Positions 1-8,901 of a DNA stretch of 64,000 nucleotides are shown here, piece after piece. The DNA comes from Arthrobacter alpinus. GTDB lineage: Bacteria; Actinomycetota; Actinomycetes; Actinomycetales; Micrococcaceae. How positions within the stretch are numbered: position 1 is the first letter of the stretch; the number at the start of each line of letters is the position of its first letter. Made by a program: the position numbers and the translations under genes. The stretch spans positions 372,001 to 436,000 of the forward strand of contig NZ_FNTV01000001.1 in assembly GCF_900105965.1 (NCBI RefSeq). Reading direction: 5' to 3'. Under the pieces are notes generated by a model. The model was not told where the DNA came from, did not search any database, and saw nothing but the letters and a program-made list of their open reading frames with translations.

Positions 1-137
1 AGTATCGGCCGACCGGTAACCGCCAGTGGTCACCGTTAGTCGAAGACGGCTGACAATCGCTACAGTAGGAGACAGCAACGATCAGCATTAATGAGCATTG
101 CACAGACATCTGTGTGCCCTGAAAGGAAGCGTGTTAC

Positions 138-920
138 ATGGAGGTCATCATCCTCCCCAGCAGCAAGGAAGTTGGCGCACTGGCTGCCGACGCCATCGAG
201 GCCTTGGTGCGCAACAAGTCCAACGCTGTTATCGGTCTGGCCACGGGTTCCTCCCCGTTGCCGATCTACGACGAACTGGCGCGCCGCCACGACGAAGAGG
301 GCCTGAACTTCACTCAGGTCAGGGGCTTCGCGCTCGATGAGTACGTGGGTTTGCCTGTTGGCCACTACGAGTCCTACCGCGAAGTGATCCGCCGCGAATT
401 CACGAACCGCGTGGACGTTGCGCCCGAGAACGTCCACGGCCCGGACGGCGCAAGCGAGAACATCACGGCAGCCTGCCAGCAGTACGAGGACGCCATTGTT
501 GCTGCCGGCGGCATCGACCTGCAGATTCTGGGTGTTGGCACCAACGGCCACATCGGCTTCAACGAGCCCGGCTCATCGCTGGCCTCACGCACCCGCATCA
601 AGACACTGGCCGAGCAGACACGCCAGGACAATGCGCGCTTCTTTGACAACATCGAACAGGTCCCGCATCACGTGGTGACGCAGGGTCTTGGCACCATCAT
701 GGACGCCCGCCACCTGGTTCTGGTTGCTTCCGGTGCTGGCAAGGCCGACGCCGTCCGCGACTTCGTTGAGGGCCCCGTGTCCGCTTCGTGCCCGGGCTCA
801 ATCCTGCAGTTCCACCCGCGGGTCACAGTCATCATTGACGAGGCTGCGGCTGCCAAGCTGGCCGGTGCGGCAACGTACCGCCACGCTTACGACAACAAGC
901 CGGTTTGGCAGGGACTCTAA
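138..920 (+). CDS. nagB: Glucosamine-6-phosphate deaminase
   Basis: Converts glucosamine-6-phosphate to fructose-6-phosphate and ammonia, the last step of cytosolic amino-sugar catabolism. The 260-aa length is normal for NagB. Visible family motifs are LATGSSP (about residues 34-40, phosphate binding), LDEY with catalytic Asp67, and GVGTNGHIGFNEPGS. The ATG is preceded by GAAAGGA about 10 nt upstream, which fixes the start. Bases 1-137 upstream hold no gene I can support; TACAGT at 61-66 could be a -10 box but no clear -35 is visible. The gene stands alone, and the amino-sugar hydrolase at the far right end of the window is not adjacent to it. Confidence 0.95.
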   Translation: MEVIILPSSKEVGALAADAIEALVRNKSNAVIGLATGSSPLPIYDELARRHDEEGLNFTQVRGFALDEYVGLPVGHYESYREVIRREFTNRVDVAPENVHGPDGASENITAACQQYEDAIVAAGGIDLQILGVGTNGHIGFNEPGSSLASRTRIKTLAEQTRQDNARFFDNIEQVPHHVVTQGLGTIMDARHLVLVASGAGKADAVRDFVEGPVSASCPGSILQFHPRVTVIIDEAAAAKLAGAATYRHAYDNKPVWQGL

Positions 921-940
921 AGATTTTTAGTTCCGACGGC

Positions 941-972
941 GGGAGGCGGGTTGCGCAGGCGACTGGCCTCCC
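941..972. terminator. Possible weak hairpin terminator after nagB
   Basis: GGGAGGC (941-947) pairs with GCCTCCC (966-972) around an 18-nt loop, 20 bases after the nagB stop. There is no clear T-run, so termination is only a possibility. Confidence 0.3.
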
Positions 973-1041
973 TCCGTGCATTGTTGTCCCAGGTCTCAAG
1001 AACGTGAACCGCTCCTCGGTGAGTCGCGGAGCCGGAGACGC

Positions 1042-1047
1042 TAGAAT
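1042..1047 (+). promoter_or_regulatory. -10 box TAGAAT of a likely leaderless promoter
   Basis: TAGAAT lies six bases before the ATG at 1054, which would put transcription start on or next to the start codon. There is no Shine-Dalgarno sequence in front of that ATG. The -35 region is not recognisable. Confidence 0.5.
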
Positions 1048-1053
1048 GGTTTC

Positions 1054-1380
1054 ATGAGTTTGCCTCCAGACCCCTTCGAAAACGACCCTGCATACGGTGG
1101 TGGCCAGACCGGTGGGTCAACTGCCGTCATTGAACGCCAAGAATTGAAACAAGAAGTTGAGCCGGGCGACAGCGAACGGTTCTCGCACTATGTGCGCAAG
1201 GAAAAAATCATGGAATCGGCCATGACCGGCGAGCCCGTCATTGCCCTGTGCGGCAAGGTCTGGACACCGGGGCGCGATCCCCAGAAGTTCCCCGTCTGCC
1301 CCGAATGCAAAGAGGTCTACGACGGACTTCGCCCCGAGGGCGGCGGCAAGGGCAAGGGCCCGAAGAAGCCCAAAGAGTAG
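1054..1380 (+). CDS. DUF3039 family protein
   Basis: A small 108-aa protein of a family conserved in actinobacteria, function unknown. The conserved core is visible: an acidic, Gln-rich N-terminal half, then SHYVRKEKI, ALCGKVW with a Cys, and CPECKEVYD with a CxxC pair. Together these could bind one zinc ion. The C-terminus is a Lys/Gly/Pro-rich tail. It is probably read from a leaderless mRNA (TAGAAT six bases upstream). It precedes the helicase on the same strand with a 104-nt gap, a pairing I believe is common in Micrococcaceae. No enzymatic role can be assigned. Confidence 0.85.
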   Translation: MSLPPDPFENDPAYGGGQTGGSTAVIERQELKQEVEPGDSERFSHYVRKEKIMESAMTGEPVIALCGKVWTPGRDPQKFPVCPECKEVYDGLRPEGGGKGKGPKKPKE

Positions 1381-1484
1381 CAACAGCTACCACCAGTAAT
1401 TTTCTGCGGCGCAAGCCGTTGTTTGGCCGTGCCCGGATTCGGGTGCGGCAGCGTGAAAGATGTGACGAGGATGGCGGGAATTTT

Positions 1485-3254
1485 TTGACGGAGACTTTGT
1501 TTGGCGGACCGTCCCTGCCCCCGGCCTACCCTGAACGCGCAGCGTGGGGGACGGCCCAGAAGCTTAGGGCCTGGCAGTCCGAAGCCATGGAAAAGTACTT
1601 TCAGGAGAACCCGAAGGACTTCCTGGCGGTAGCCACGCCAGGAGCAGGCAAGACCACCTTCGCGCTGCACATTGTGACGCAGCTGATCGCCCGCGGGATC
1701 ATCAACAGGGTCACCGTCGTGACGCCCACGGACCACTTGAAGCGTCAATGGGCCGATGCCGCGGCCAAGGTAGGCATCGCGATTGATCCCAACTTCAAGA
1801 ACGCCGACGGCCGCCATGGCAAGGGCTTTGTTGGCGTTGCCGTGACGTATGCGCAGGTGGCCAGCAAGCCAATGCTGCACCGTGCCAAGACCGAGGCCGC
1901 CCGGACCTTGGTCATCATGGATGAAATCCACCACGGCGGTGACGCGCTGAGCTGGGGTGATGGCATCCGTGAGGCCTTTGAACCGGCAGCTCGGCGCCTG
2001 TCCCTGACCGGAACACCATTCCGCTCCGACACCGCGGCGATCCCCTTTGTGGAATATGCCGAGGACAGGGACGGAATCCGCCGTTCCAAGGCCGACTACA
2101 CCTATGGCTACGGGGAAGCACTCAAGGACCACGTGGTCCGGCCCGTCATGTTCATGGCCTATTCGGGCCAGATGCGCTGGCGCACCAGTGCCGGTGAGGA
2201 AATGGCAGCCAATCTGGGTGAGGCCGTCACCAAGGACGTCACCGCCCACGCCTGGCGCACAGCGCTGAACCCGGCAGGGGAGTGGATCCCGGCGGTCCTG
2301 GCCGCGGCAGACAAACGCCTCACCGAGGTCAGGCGTGCAGTGCCCGACGCCGGAGGCCTGGTGATTGCCACCGACCACGAGGACGCACGCGCCTACGCAG
2401 CCCAGTTGAAGAAGATCACGGGCGAATCGCCCACAGTCATCTTGTCCGATGATGCCAAGGCCTCCGACAAGATCGATTCGTTTTCGGCCGGCGACAAGCG
2501 CTGGATGGTTGCAGTTCGCATGGTGTCCGAAGGTGTTGACGTGCCGCGTTTGGCCGTTGGCGTCTATGCCACTTCGACCGCCACACCGTTGTTCTTCGCC
2601 CAGGCCGTTGGGCGCTTCGTGCGTGCCCGCAAGAGGGGCGAGACGGCGTCGATCTTCCTGCCCTCCGTGCCGAACCTGATGGAACTTGCCAACCAGCTGG
2701 AGCTCGAACGAGACCACGCGTTGGACCGCCCGGACAAGGACCCGGACGGCTTCATCGAGGAAGACGCCGAGATGGAGGAGGCCAACCGCGAGGAAAAGGC
2801 CTCCGACACCATGGAGAAGTTCAAGTTCGAGGCCCTGGAATCTCAGGCTTCCTTTGACAGGGTGCTGTTTGACGGTGGCGAATTTGGCACCGGCGGTGCC
2901 ATTGGAAGCGACGACGAGCTGGACTTCCTGGGCATTCCCGGATTGCTCGACGCCGACCAAATGGGCCTGTTGCTGCGACAACGCCAGGCCGATCAGCAGA
3001 CGCGGCGGCGCAAGAAGGCTCCGGCGGCCGAACCGGAGGCTCCGCCACTGGTTGACCACCGCATGCTCATGGACCTGCGCGGCGAGCTGGCCAAGAACGT
3101 CTCAGCGTGGAGCGCCCGTTCCGGGATGCCCCACGGCATGGTGCACAGCGAATTGCGGCGCATTTGCGGCGGCCCGGCCGTGGCGCAGGCCAACGAGTCA
3201 CAGCTCCAGACGCGCATGAAGAAGCTCCAGGACTGGTTCATCGGCCGCAAGTAG
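1485..3254 (+). CDS. DEAD/DEAH-box superfamily 2 helicase
   Basis: Probable ATP-dependent DNA or RNA helicase of 589 aa. Motifs visible: Walker A TPGAGKT (residues 51-57), motif II DEIHH (about 146-150), motif III-like LTGTPFR, and motif VI QAVGRFVRAR, all in the order expected for SF2. The open frame reaches back to 1248, but that would overlap most of the DUF3039 gene. I chose the TTG at 1485 because the protein then begins MTETLFGGPSLPPAYPER, the family-like N-terminus, and GGCGGG precedes it. The region after residue 420 is acidic and low complexity, followed by a Lys/Arg-rich C-terminus. Biological target unknown. Confidence 0.85.
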   Translation: MTETLFGGPSLPPAYPERAAWGTAQKLRAWQSEAMEKYFQENPKDFLAVATPGAGKTTFALHIVTQLIARGIINRVTVVTPTDHLKRQWADAAAKVGIAIDPNFKNADGRHGKGFVGVAVTYAQVASKPMLHRAKTEAARTLVIMDEIHHGGDALSWGDGIREAFEPAARRLSLTGTPFRSDTAAIPFVEYAEDRDGIRRSKADYTYGYGEALKDHVVRPVMFMAYSGQMRWRTSAGEEMAANLGEAVTKDVTAHAWRTALNPAGEWIPAVLAAADKRLTEVRRAVPDAGGLVIATDHEDARAYAAQLKKITGESPTVILSDDAKASDKIDSFSAGDKRWMVAVRMVSEGVDVPRLAVGVYATSTATPLFFAQAVGRFVRARKRGETASIFLPSVPNLMELANQLELERDHALDRPDKDPDGFIEEDAEMEEANREEKASDTMEKFKFEALESQASFDRVLFDGGEFGTGGAIGSDDELDFLGIPGLLDADQMGLLLRQRQADQQTRRRKKAPAAEPEAPPLVDHRMLMDLRGELAKNVSAWSARSGMPHGMVHSELRRICGGPAVAQANESQLQTRMKKLQDWFIGRK

Positions 3255-3267
3255 CCGTCCATTCATC

Positions 3268-3333
3268 GAGGGCGTGCCAAGCGGGCGACGGCGTATGAAA
3301 TTACATACGCCGTCGCCCGCTTGGCACGCCCTC
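3268..3333. terminator. Perfect 30-bp inverted repeat between convergent genes
   Basis: Left arm 3268-3297 and right arm 3304-3333 are exact reverse complements over 30 bp, with a 6-nt AT-only loop (AAATTA). It lies between the helicase stop (3254) and the pncA stop (3346), so it can serve as a bidirectional terminator. There is no T-run on either side. The stem is unusually long and perfect for an ordinary terminator. Confidence 0.8.
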
Positions 3334-3345
3334 AGTTCGGTGTTG

Positions 3346-3963
3346 CTACTTGAGGTCCACTCCGGCGTCCTCGAGCTCTTCCAGTGCCTCTTCGGCGGCG
3401 TCGTCGTCAATTCCTGCCACATAGTCGCGCAGAACCGTGGTGTTGTAGCCGGCGTTGACAGCGTCCAGCGCAGTGGCGCGAACGCAGTGTTCCGTGGCGA
3501 TGCCCACCACAACCACGTCCTCGACGTCATTCTCGCGCAGCCATTCGTCCAGGGTTACGGGGTCTTCGGCGTCTTCATCGGCAGCCTGGTTGGCTTCCCG
3601 CTCGCCCACGGCCACCTCATCCTCAGGTGCCAGCAACCCGTCAAAGCCGGAGTATGCGGCGTCGAACTTGCCCTTGCGGAAGTAGGCGTCGATGTCCTCG
3701 GTATCGAGGTTGCGGTGCAACGCGGCGCCCTTGGACCCGGCCACGCAGTGCACCGGCCAGCTCTTGACGAAGTCCGGGGTTTCCGAGAAATGGCTTCCCG
3801 GATCCACATGCCAGTCCTGCGTGGCCACGACGAAGTCGAAATCCGTGGCGTTTTCCAGCAGTTCGCTGATCTCGCTGGCAAGATCGGCTCCGCCGGTCAC
3901 GGCAAGTGAACCGCCCTCGCAGAAGTCGTTTTGCACGTCAACAATGATTAGGGCCTTGGCCAT
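3346..3963 (-). CDS. pncA: Nicotinamidase
   Basis: Hydrolyses nicotinamide to nicotinate, the first step of NAD salvage; isochorismatase-fold cytosolic enzyme of 205 aa. Visible signatures are IIVDVQNDF with the catalytic Asp near the N-terminus, TQDWHVDPGSHF with metal-binding His residues, and GIATEHCVRATALDA with the nucleophilic Cys. An acidic insertion (EREANQAADEDAEDP) lies before the Cys motif. It follows pncB by 12 nt on the same strand, and the gap contains GAGGAGCACC as ribosome binding site, so the two form an operon that converts nicotinamide to nicotinate mononucleotide. Confidence 0.95.
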   Translation of the reverse strand: MAKALIIVDVQNDFCEGGSLAVTGGADLASEISELLENATDFDFVVATQDWHVDPGSHFSETPDFVKSWPVHCVAGSKGAALHRNLDTEDIDAYFRKGKFDAAYSGFDGLLAPEDEVAVGEREANQAADEDAEDPVTLDEWLRENDVEDVVVVGIATEHCVRATALDAVNAGYNTTVLRDYVAGIDDDAAEEALEELEDAGVDLK

Positions 3964-3975
3964 GGGGTGCTCCTC

Positions 3976-5319
3976 TTATTTCGCTGCTGGTATTGCTTGT
4001 TCGTATTCAGTGGGGATTACCGGTTCCCCGCGCTGGAGCCGGCGGGCTGTGCCGGGCATTTCAGCCATGGAGGCCGCGTGACGGGTGGTGGCCCGCACAA
4101 CGCCCTCGGCACCGGTCCAACCCGGCACCAGGACTCCGTCAACCATGAATTCTTCCAGCAAGACCCGGTCATTGCTGTCCGAGGCCGGGTTGTGGCCAAT
4201 GCCAACAACCTCGCTCGTGGCAATGCCGGAACCATTGAGCCGGCGCATTGCGTACTTGCGCCCGCCCACGCTGGCCTTGTTCTTGGCCGCCTTGGCCACC
4301 GAGACAAACTCACCATCGTCGCCCTCGCGTGAAACCAGCTTGTAGACCATGGAAGCGGTGGGGGCCCCTGAACCTGTCACCAGGGAGGTGCCCACGCCGT
4401 AAGAGTCAACAGGGGCTGCCGCGAGTGCCGCAATGGCAAACTCGTCAAGATCGCTGGTTACGGTGATGCGCGTGTTGGTATTGCCAAGCGAGTCCAACAA
4501 CGCACGCACATCGCGCGCCTGGGCCAGCAAATCGCCCGAGTCCAACCGTACGCCACCCAAGGCCGGGCCCGCGATGGCGACGGCCTTGCGGACCGCGGCT
4601 TCGACGTCGTATGTGTCAACGAGCAAGGTGGTGCCGGCACCCATGGAACCGATCTGGGCGCGGAAGGCCTCTTCCTCGGAATCGTGCAGCAGCGTGAATG
4701 AATGCGCGGCCGTGCCTTGGGTCAGGACGCCATAGCGCAGCCCGGCCTCAAGGTTTGAGGTGCTGTGGAAGCCGGCAATGACGGCGGCGCGGGAAGCTGC
4801 CACGGCGGATTCCTCATGTGTGCGCCGGGAACCCATTTCGATGCATGGGCGGGAACCGGCGGCGCCGATCATCCGAGACGCGGCGGAGGCAATGGCGGAA
4901 TCGTGATTCAGGACCGAAAGGACGTACGTTTCAAGGATGCAGGCCTCGGCAAACGTGGATTCAATGGTCAGAATGGGCGAATTCGGGAAGTAAAATTCGC
5001 CCTCTGCGTAACCGTAGACGCTCCCGGAGAACTTAAAATCGGCCAACCAGGCGAGCGTTTCGTCATTGACCACCTTGTTTTGGGCCAGGAAATCCAACTC
5101 GTGCGTGCCAAAACGGAAGTGTTCCAAGCCTTCCAGAATGCGGCCCGTTCCACCGACAACACCGTACCGGCGCCCGTCAGGCAGGCGGCGGGCGAAGGCT
5201 TCAAAAACACTTCGGCGGTGGGCCGCGCCGGAGTGCAGGGCTGCTTGAAGCATTGTCAGCTCGTAGTGATCTGTAAACAATGATGTGCGGGGGTGGCCCC
5301 AGCTTGATGGCGTAGTCAC
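3976..5319 (-). CDS. pncB: Nicotinate phosphoribosyltransferase
   Basis: Joins nicotinate and PRPP to form nicotinate mononucleotide. The 447-aa length and motifs fit PncB: TDHYELTM at the N-terminus, FEAFARRLPDGRRYGV, EMGSRRTHE (the autophosphorylation/PRPP region), and VRLDSGDLLAQAR. The start codon is GTG. TAAAGT lies seven bases upstream on the minus strand, which suggests a leaderless transcript. First gene of the pncB-pncA operon; its promoter faces that of clpS across only 37 bp. Possibly under NrtR control (see the palindrome at 5329-5349). Confidence 0.95.
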   Translation of the reverse strand: MTTPSSWGHPRTSLFTDHYELTMLQAALHSGAAHRRSVFEAFARRLPDGRRYGVVGGTGRILEGLEHFRFGTHELDFLAQNKVVNDETLAWLADFKFSGSVYGYAEGEFYFPNSPILTIESTFAEACILETYVLSVLNHDSAIASAASRMIGAAGSRPCIEMGSRRTHEESAVAASRAAVIAGFHSTSNLEAGLRYGVLTQGTAAHSFTLLHDSEEEAFRAQIGSMGAGTTLLVDTYDVEAAVRKAVAIAGPALGGVRLDSGDLLAQARDVRALLDSLGNTNTRITVTSDLDEFAIAALAAAPVDSYGVGTSLVTGSGAPTASMVYKLVSREGDDGEFVSVAKAAKNKASVGGRKYAMRRLNGSGIATSEVVGIGHNPASDSNDRVLLEEFMVDGVLVPGWTGAEGVVRATTRHAASMAEMPGTARRLQRGEPVIPTEYEQAIPAAK

Positions 5320-5356
5320 GGAATTTACTTTAGTGGGGCGACACTAGAATGGACAC
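5320..5356. promoter_or_regulatory. Divergent pncB/clpS promoter region with palindrome
   Basis: Only 37 bp separate two divergent starts. TAGAAT (5345-5350) lies six bases before the clpS ATG; TAAAGT read on the minus strand (5332-5327) lies seven bases before the pncB GTG. Between them TAGTG (5331-5335) and CACTA (5342-5346) form an inverted repeat with a 6-nt centre, overlapping both -10 boxes. A protein bound there could control both genes. Confidence 0.5.
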
Positions 5357-5662
5357 ATGAGTGTCAGCACAGCCCCGGAAACAGACCGGGAAGTCTCAAC
5401 GCGTGAACTCATCTCCCCAGACATCCCCTGGGAGTTGATCGTGTGGAATGACCCGGTCAATTTGATGAGCTACGTCAGTTACGTCTTCCAAAGCTATTTT
5501 GGCTATTCAGAAGCCAAGGCGGCGAAACTAATGCTTGAAGTTCACACTGAAGGCAAGTCCGCCGTGTCCCACGGGGCAAAGGAAAAAATGGAAGCACACG
5601 CCGTCGCCATGCACGGATTCGGCCTTTGGGCAACGGTTCAGAAGGGGGGCCCTCGTGGCTAA
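5357..5662 (+). CDS. clpS: ATP-dependent Clp protease adaptor ClpS
   Basis: Adaptor that delivers N-degron substrates to the ClpAP/ClpCP protease in the cytosol. It is 101 aa with the ClpS core: WELIVWNDPVNLMSYV, containing the N-degron pocket, then YVFQSYFGYS, and VHTEGKSAVSHG with the conserved His, ending in the HGFGLWATVQ helix. It is probably leaderless (TAGAAT six bases upstream). The stop overlaps the GTG start of the DUF2017 gene by 8 nt, indicating translational coupling. Confidence 0.95.
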   Translation: MSVSTAPETDREVSTRELISPDIPWELIVWNDPVNLMSYVSYVFQSYFGYSEAKAAKLMLEVHTEGKSAVSHGAKEKMEAHAVAMHGFGLWATVQKGGPRG

Positions 5663-6221
5663 GGCCTTCTCCGCCGGCCGCCGGGGCATCACCGGTTTCC
5701 TCGAATCGGCCGAGCGTGATCTACTGCGCAAACTTTTCACCGACATCATCACCATGCTTGAACCGAACACGCCCGCCCATGAGGATCCTCTGGCCGCGTT
5801 GATCGGCCTGGACATGGATGTGTCCGTCCCCGCCGATCCGGCCCTGCTGCGGCTCCTGCCCAACGCGGTGAAGGATGACGACGACGCGGCCCTTGAGTTC
5901 CGGCAGCTCACCGAACGCTCCCTGCGGGAAACGAAGATTGGCGCACTGCGGGCGGCCTCGTTGGATTTGGAAAGTGACAAGCTGGTTTTGACGCCGGAAG
6001 GTGCCAAGCTGTGGGCCATGGCCCTGAACGACGTCCGCCTGGTGTTGGCCGAACGGCTTGATATCCGGGACGAAGAAGACGCCGAAAAAATCCACCAGGT
6101 ACAGGACTGGGGCGACGCCGAGGATGTGGAAAGCTACCTCTCACTCGTGTACAACTTTGTCTCCTGGCTCCAGGAGAGCCTGGTCCAGGCCATGTTGTCC
6201 GCGCTGTCGCGCAGCAAGTAA
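5655..6221 (+). CDS. DUF2017 family protein
   Basis: Cytosolic protein of 188 aa, function unknown, consistently found directly after clpS in actinobacteria. The frame is open from 5535, but I chose GTG 5655: it follows AAGGGGGG (5643-5649), overlaps the clpS stop by 8 nt and gives the family-like N-terminus MAKAFSAGRRGITGFLE. The rest is helical with no catalytic motif. Being coupled to clpS suggests, by inference only, a link to regulated proteolysis. Confidence 0.85.
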   Translation: MAKAFSAGRRGITGFLESAERDLLRKLFTDIITMLEPNTPAHEDPLAALIGLDMDVSVPADPALLRLLPNAVKDDDDAALEFRQLTERSLRETKIGALRAASLDLESDKLVLTPEGAKLWAMALNDVRLVLAERLDIRDEEDAEKIHQVQDWGDAEDVESYLSLVYNFVSWLQESLVQAMLSALSRSK

Positions 6222-6317
6222 GGGAACTCCGCCAGTGAGGGAACACGGCGGGGAAACTGTGTTGTTGCGCGCAGTTGCCGCTGTAGGACCAACAAAAGAA
6301 CTATTGTTGAATCGATC

Positions 6318-7352
6318 ATGAGCACACATTCAGTCAACTCAACGCGCACACCAGCCACTAACTCGCGGGCGAGCCTCGTTGCCGAGCGGCCTATCGGGAT
6401 TTTTGATTCCGGGGTTGGCGGGTTGACGGTGGCCCGTGCGGTCATTGACCAGCTGCCCAACGAGTCAATCCTGTACGTGGGCGACACCGCCAAGGGACCC
6501 TACGGTCCACTGCCCATCGCAGAAGTTCGCGCCAACGCGCTCGGCGTCATGGATGAACTGGTTGATTCCGGCGTCAAGCTCTTGGTCATAGCCTGCAACT
6601 CCGCGTCTGCGGCCGTGCTGCGCGATGCGCGGGAACGGTACACCGCCCGCTACGGGATTCCGGTCATCGAAGTGATTCAGCCGGCCGTACGCCGAGCCGT
6701 CGCGGCCACCCGGACCGGCCAGGTAGGGGTGATCGGTACCGTGGCCACAGTTGGTTCACGCGCCTACAATGACACTTTTGCTGCGGCGCCTGATTTGACC
6801 ATCACCTCGGTTGCCTGCCCTGACTTTGTCCGGTTCGTGGAATCGGGCATCACTGCCGGTCCCGAACTCTTGACCACGGCACAAGAATATTTGGCCCCCT
6901 TGAAGGCCGCGGGGGTGGACACCCTGGTCCTTGGCTGCACCCATTACCCGCTGCTGACGGGGGTAATCTCGTACGTTATGGGCGATTCCGTGACGCTGGT
7001 GTCCAGCGCCGAGGAAACTGCCAAGGACGTTTACAAGGCGCTCGTGAGCCATGACTTGGAGCGGGTGTCAGGCGGAGCGCCGAAACACCAGTTCCTCTCC
7101 ACCGGTGATGCCGCCAGCTTTGGCGTCCTTGCCCGTCGTTTCCTTGGCCCTGAGGTGCTGGACGTGGAACAAGTGAGCCATGTTGCGGCGCACTATCCCA
7201 CGGGATCACTGGCGCTCATCACGGATGACATGTTAGCCGCTGCCCGAGAAAATGCCCCCGGCGCCGGTGCCAACCGAGTCTCGAATTTTGTTTTGGCCGA
7301 TTCGGTCGGCAGACTGGCAGTTCCGGGAACAGGCACGGGGGAGCGAACATGA
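6318..7352 (+). CDS. murI: Glutamate racemase
   Basis: Interconverts L- and D-glutamate for peptidoglycan synthesis. The two catalytic cysteines are in IACNSASA (Cys93) and [10 protein letters not shown] (Cys207), and [16 protein letters not shown] marks the start of the fold. The first 24 residues are a Ser/Thr-rich extension; no better start lies downstream. At 344 aa it is longer than the usual 260-290, from extra sequence at both ends. Its stop overlaps the next gene's ATG by 4 nt. Confidence 0.95.
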   Translation: MSTHSVNSTRTPATNSRASLVAERPIGIFDSGVGGLTVARAVIDQLPNESILYVGDTAKGPYGPLPIAEVRANALGVMDELVDSGVKLLVIACNSASAAVLRDARERYTARYGIPVIEVIQPAVRRAVAATRTGQVGVIGTVATVGSRAYNDTFAAAPDLTITSVACPDFVRFVESGITAGPELLTTAQEYLAPLKAAGVDTLVLGCTHYPLLTGVISYVMGDSVTLVSSAEETAKDVYKALVSHDLERVSGGAPKHQFLSTGDAASFGVLARRFLGPEVLDVEQVSHVAAHYPTGSLALITDDMLAAARENAPGAGANRVSNFVLADSVGRLAVPGTGTGERT

Positions 7353-8146
7353 AGTTGACGATTGTTGGATGCAGCGGGTCCTTCCCAGGGCCGTCATCGC
7401 CTGCATCTTGCTACCTACTCACCGCACACGACGGTGTGCGGCCGTGGCGCGTGCTCATCGACCTGGGCAGCGGCGCACTCGGTGCGGCGCAAAAGTACAT
7501 GGACCTGGAAGACATTGATGCGATCTTCCTCAGCCACCTGCACCCGGACCACTGCATGGACCTGTGCGGTCTGCATGTAGCCGTTCGGTGGAGCCCGGAT
7601 GGCTGGAACCGTGGCAGGATTCCAGTGTGGGGGCCGGCGGAAACCGCCGACCGCCTAGCCACCGCCTACGGCCTGGAACTTGATCCGGGCATGCACGAAG
7701 AATTTGATTTTCAGAATTGGAGCGAACGCGAGCCCGTGACGGTGGGCCCGTTCAAGGTGACGCCCTACGCCGTCAATCACCCCGTTCCCGAAGCCTATGC
7801 GCTGCGCGTTGAAGTGACCGAGTTCGATGGCACCGGCGTGGATCGCACGGCCGTCCTGACCTATTCCGGGGACACCGATAGCTGCCAAGGCCTGGAGGAT
7901 GCCGCGATGAATGCGGATATGTTCTTGTGCGAGGCGGCCTTTGAAGAGGGCCGGGACGATCACATCAAGGACGTCCACCTCACCGGAAAGCGAGCAGGCG
8001 AGGCCGCCGCACGCGCCACCGTCAGGCGCATGTTGCTGACCCACATCCCGGTATGGACAGACACCAACAAGGTTGTGACCGAGGCCAGCGAGGTCTACAC
8101 AGGCGATGTGGCTGCGGCTGTCGCGGGCGTTCACTACACGATCTAA
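7349..8146 (+). CDS. MBL-fold metallo-hydrolase (RNase Z-like)
   Basis: Metallo-beta-lactamase fold protein of 265 aa. The metal site HLHPDH (residues 63-68, HxHxDH) and the later TYSGDTDSC and LTHIP motifs are present, as in the RNase Z/phosphodiesterase branch. It has [15 protein letters not shown] at the N-terminus, shared with a group that sits next to murI in actinobacteria. It lacks the long arm typical of tRNA-processing RNase Z, so its substrate is uncertain. Coupled to murI by ATGA overlap. Confidence 0.85.
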   Translation: MKLTIVGCSGSFPGPSSPASCYLLTAHDGVRPWRVLIDLGSGALGAAQKYMDLEDIDAIFLSHLHPDHCMDLCGLHVAVRWSPDGWNRGRIPVWGPAETADRLATAYGLELDPGMHEEFDFQNWSEREPVTVGPFKVTPYAVNHPVPEAYALRVEVTEFDGTGVDRTAVLTYSGDTDSCQGLEDAAMNADMFLCEAAFEEGRDDHIKDVHLTGKRAGEAAARATVRRMLLTHIPVWTDTNKVVTEASEVYTGDVAAAVAGVHYTI

Positions 8147-8148
8147 CT

Positions 8149-8198
8149 GTCCTTTCGGACGAAGTGTTCATTGTGGGGCGAATATCCTCCGAAAGGAC
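8149..8198. repeat. Perfect 11-bp inverted repeat with a 28-nt centre
   Basis: GTCCTTTCGGA (8149-8159) and TCCGAAAGGAC (8188-8198) are exact reverse complements just after the MBL gene stop. It could be a terminator with a large loop or a binding site for the downstream membrane-protein gene. There is no T-run next to it. Confidence 0.45.
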
Positions 8199-8287
8199 TA
8201 TCTCCTTATCCGTTGGGGGCGGCTAGGATCGGTGGCAGGAAAGGGCGGCAGCCGCCGTCCTACGTCACGCCACAAAGGATGCCCGCT

Positions 8288-8815
8288 ATGAGCGAAATGC
8301 CCCGCTACAACCCCGCAGCCACAGAATTTTCAACGGTTCAGGCACCTGTTGCGCCGCCCATCATGAACACGGTCTTCTATATGCTCATCGGTGCCGCCGT
8401 GCTGCAGGTCATCGCCACCATTTTTGCTGTTCTGCAAATGCAATCCGATGACTTCCGCACCCAATTGATGGATCAGTTGCAGACCCAAAACCTGCCAAGC
8501 GTCGATGCGAACATGGTCGATACCGCCATCATGGTCTCCACCGGCACCGCGATTGTCATGGGGGTCGTCGCCGTGATCCTCTACGTACTCATTGGCCTGT
8601 TCCTGAAGAAGGGCATGGGCTGGGCCCGCATCGTTGGTGCCGTGCTGGCCGTTGTATCGCTCTCGCAGCTCATGGGAATGACGATGCCCGGCGGCATTGC
8701 GACCATCCTCCAGATTCTGCTGGGCCTTGGCGCCATGGTGCTGTGCTTCATGGGCGCCGGCGCCGCCTACTTCACAGCCAAAAAGAACTACAAGTTGGCC
8801 GCCAAGGGCCGGTAA
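8288..8815 (+). CDS. Small integral membrane protein
   Basis: Unrecognised 175-aa protein with about four predicted transmembrane segments (near VFYMLIGAAVLQVIATIF, GVVAVILYVLIGLFL, WARIVGAVLAVVSLS and IATILQILLGLGAMVL) and a basic C-terminus. The open frame reaches back to 8171, but ATG 8288 is preceded by AAAGGA (8275-8280), which decides the start. TAGGAT at 8223-8228 is a plausible -10 box. No neighbour suggests a function. Confidence 0.7.
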   Translation: MSEMPRYNPAATEFSTVQAPVAPPIMNTVFYMLIGAAVLQVIATIFAVLQMQSDDFRTQLMDQLQTQNLPSVDANMVDTAIMVSTGTAIVMGVVAVILYVLIGLFLKKGMGWARIVGAVLAVVSLSQLMGMTMPGGIATILQILLGLGAMVLCFMGAGAAYFTAKKNYKLAAKGR

Positions 8816-8901
8816 TTCCTTAGGCTTCATGTAGCGGAACAAGATGGCGGCTTCCAGCGATGGGGGCCGCCATTGCCATACCTGGGCGTTAAGCTAGAGA
8901 C

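Noticed and set aside
1317..3059. 580-codon open frame on the minus strand
   Set aside because: It lies entirely opposite the helicase, has no family motifs, and is a composition effect of high GC.
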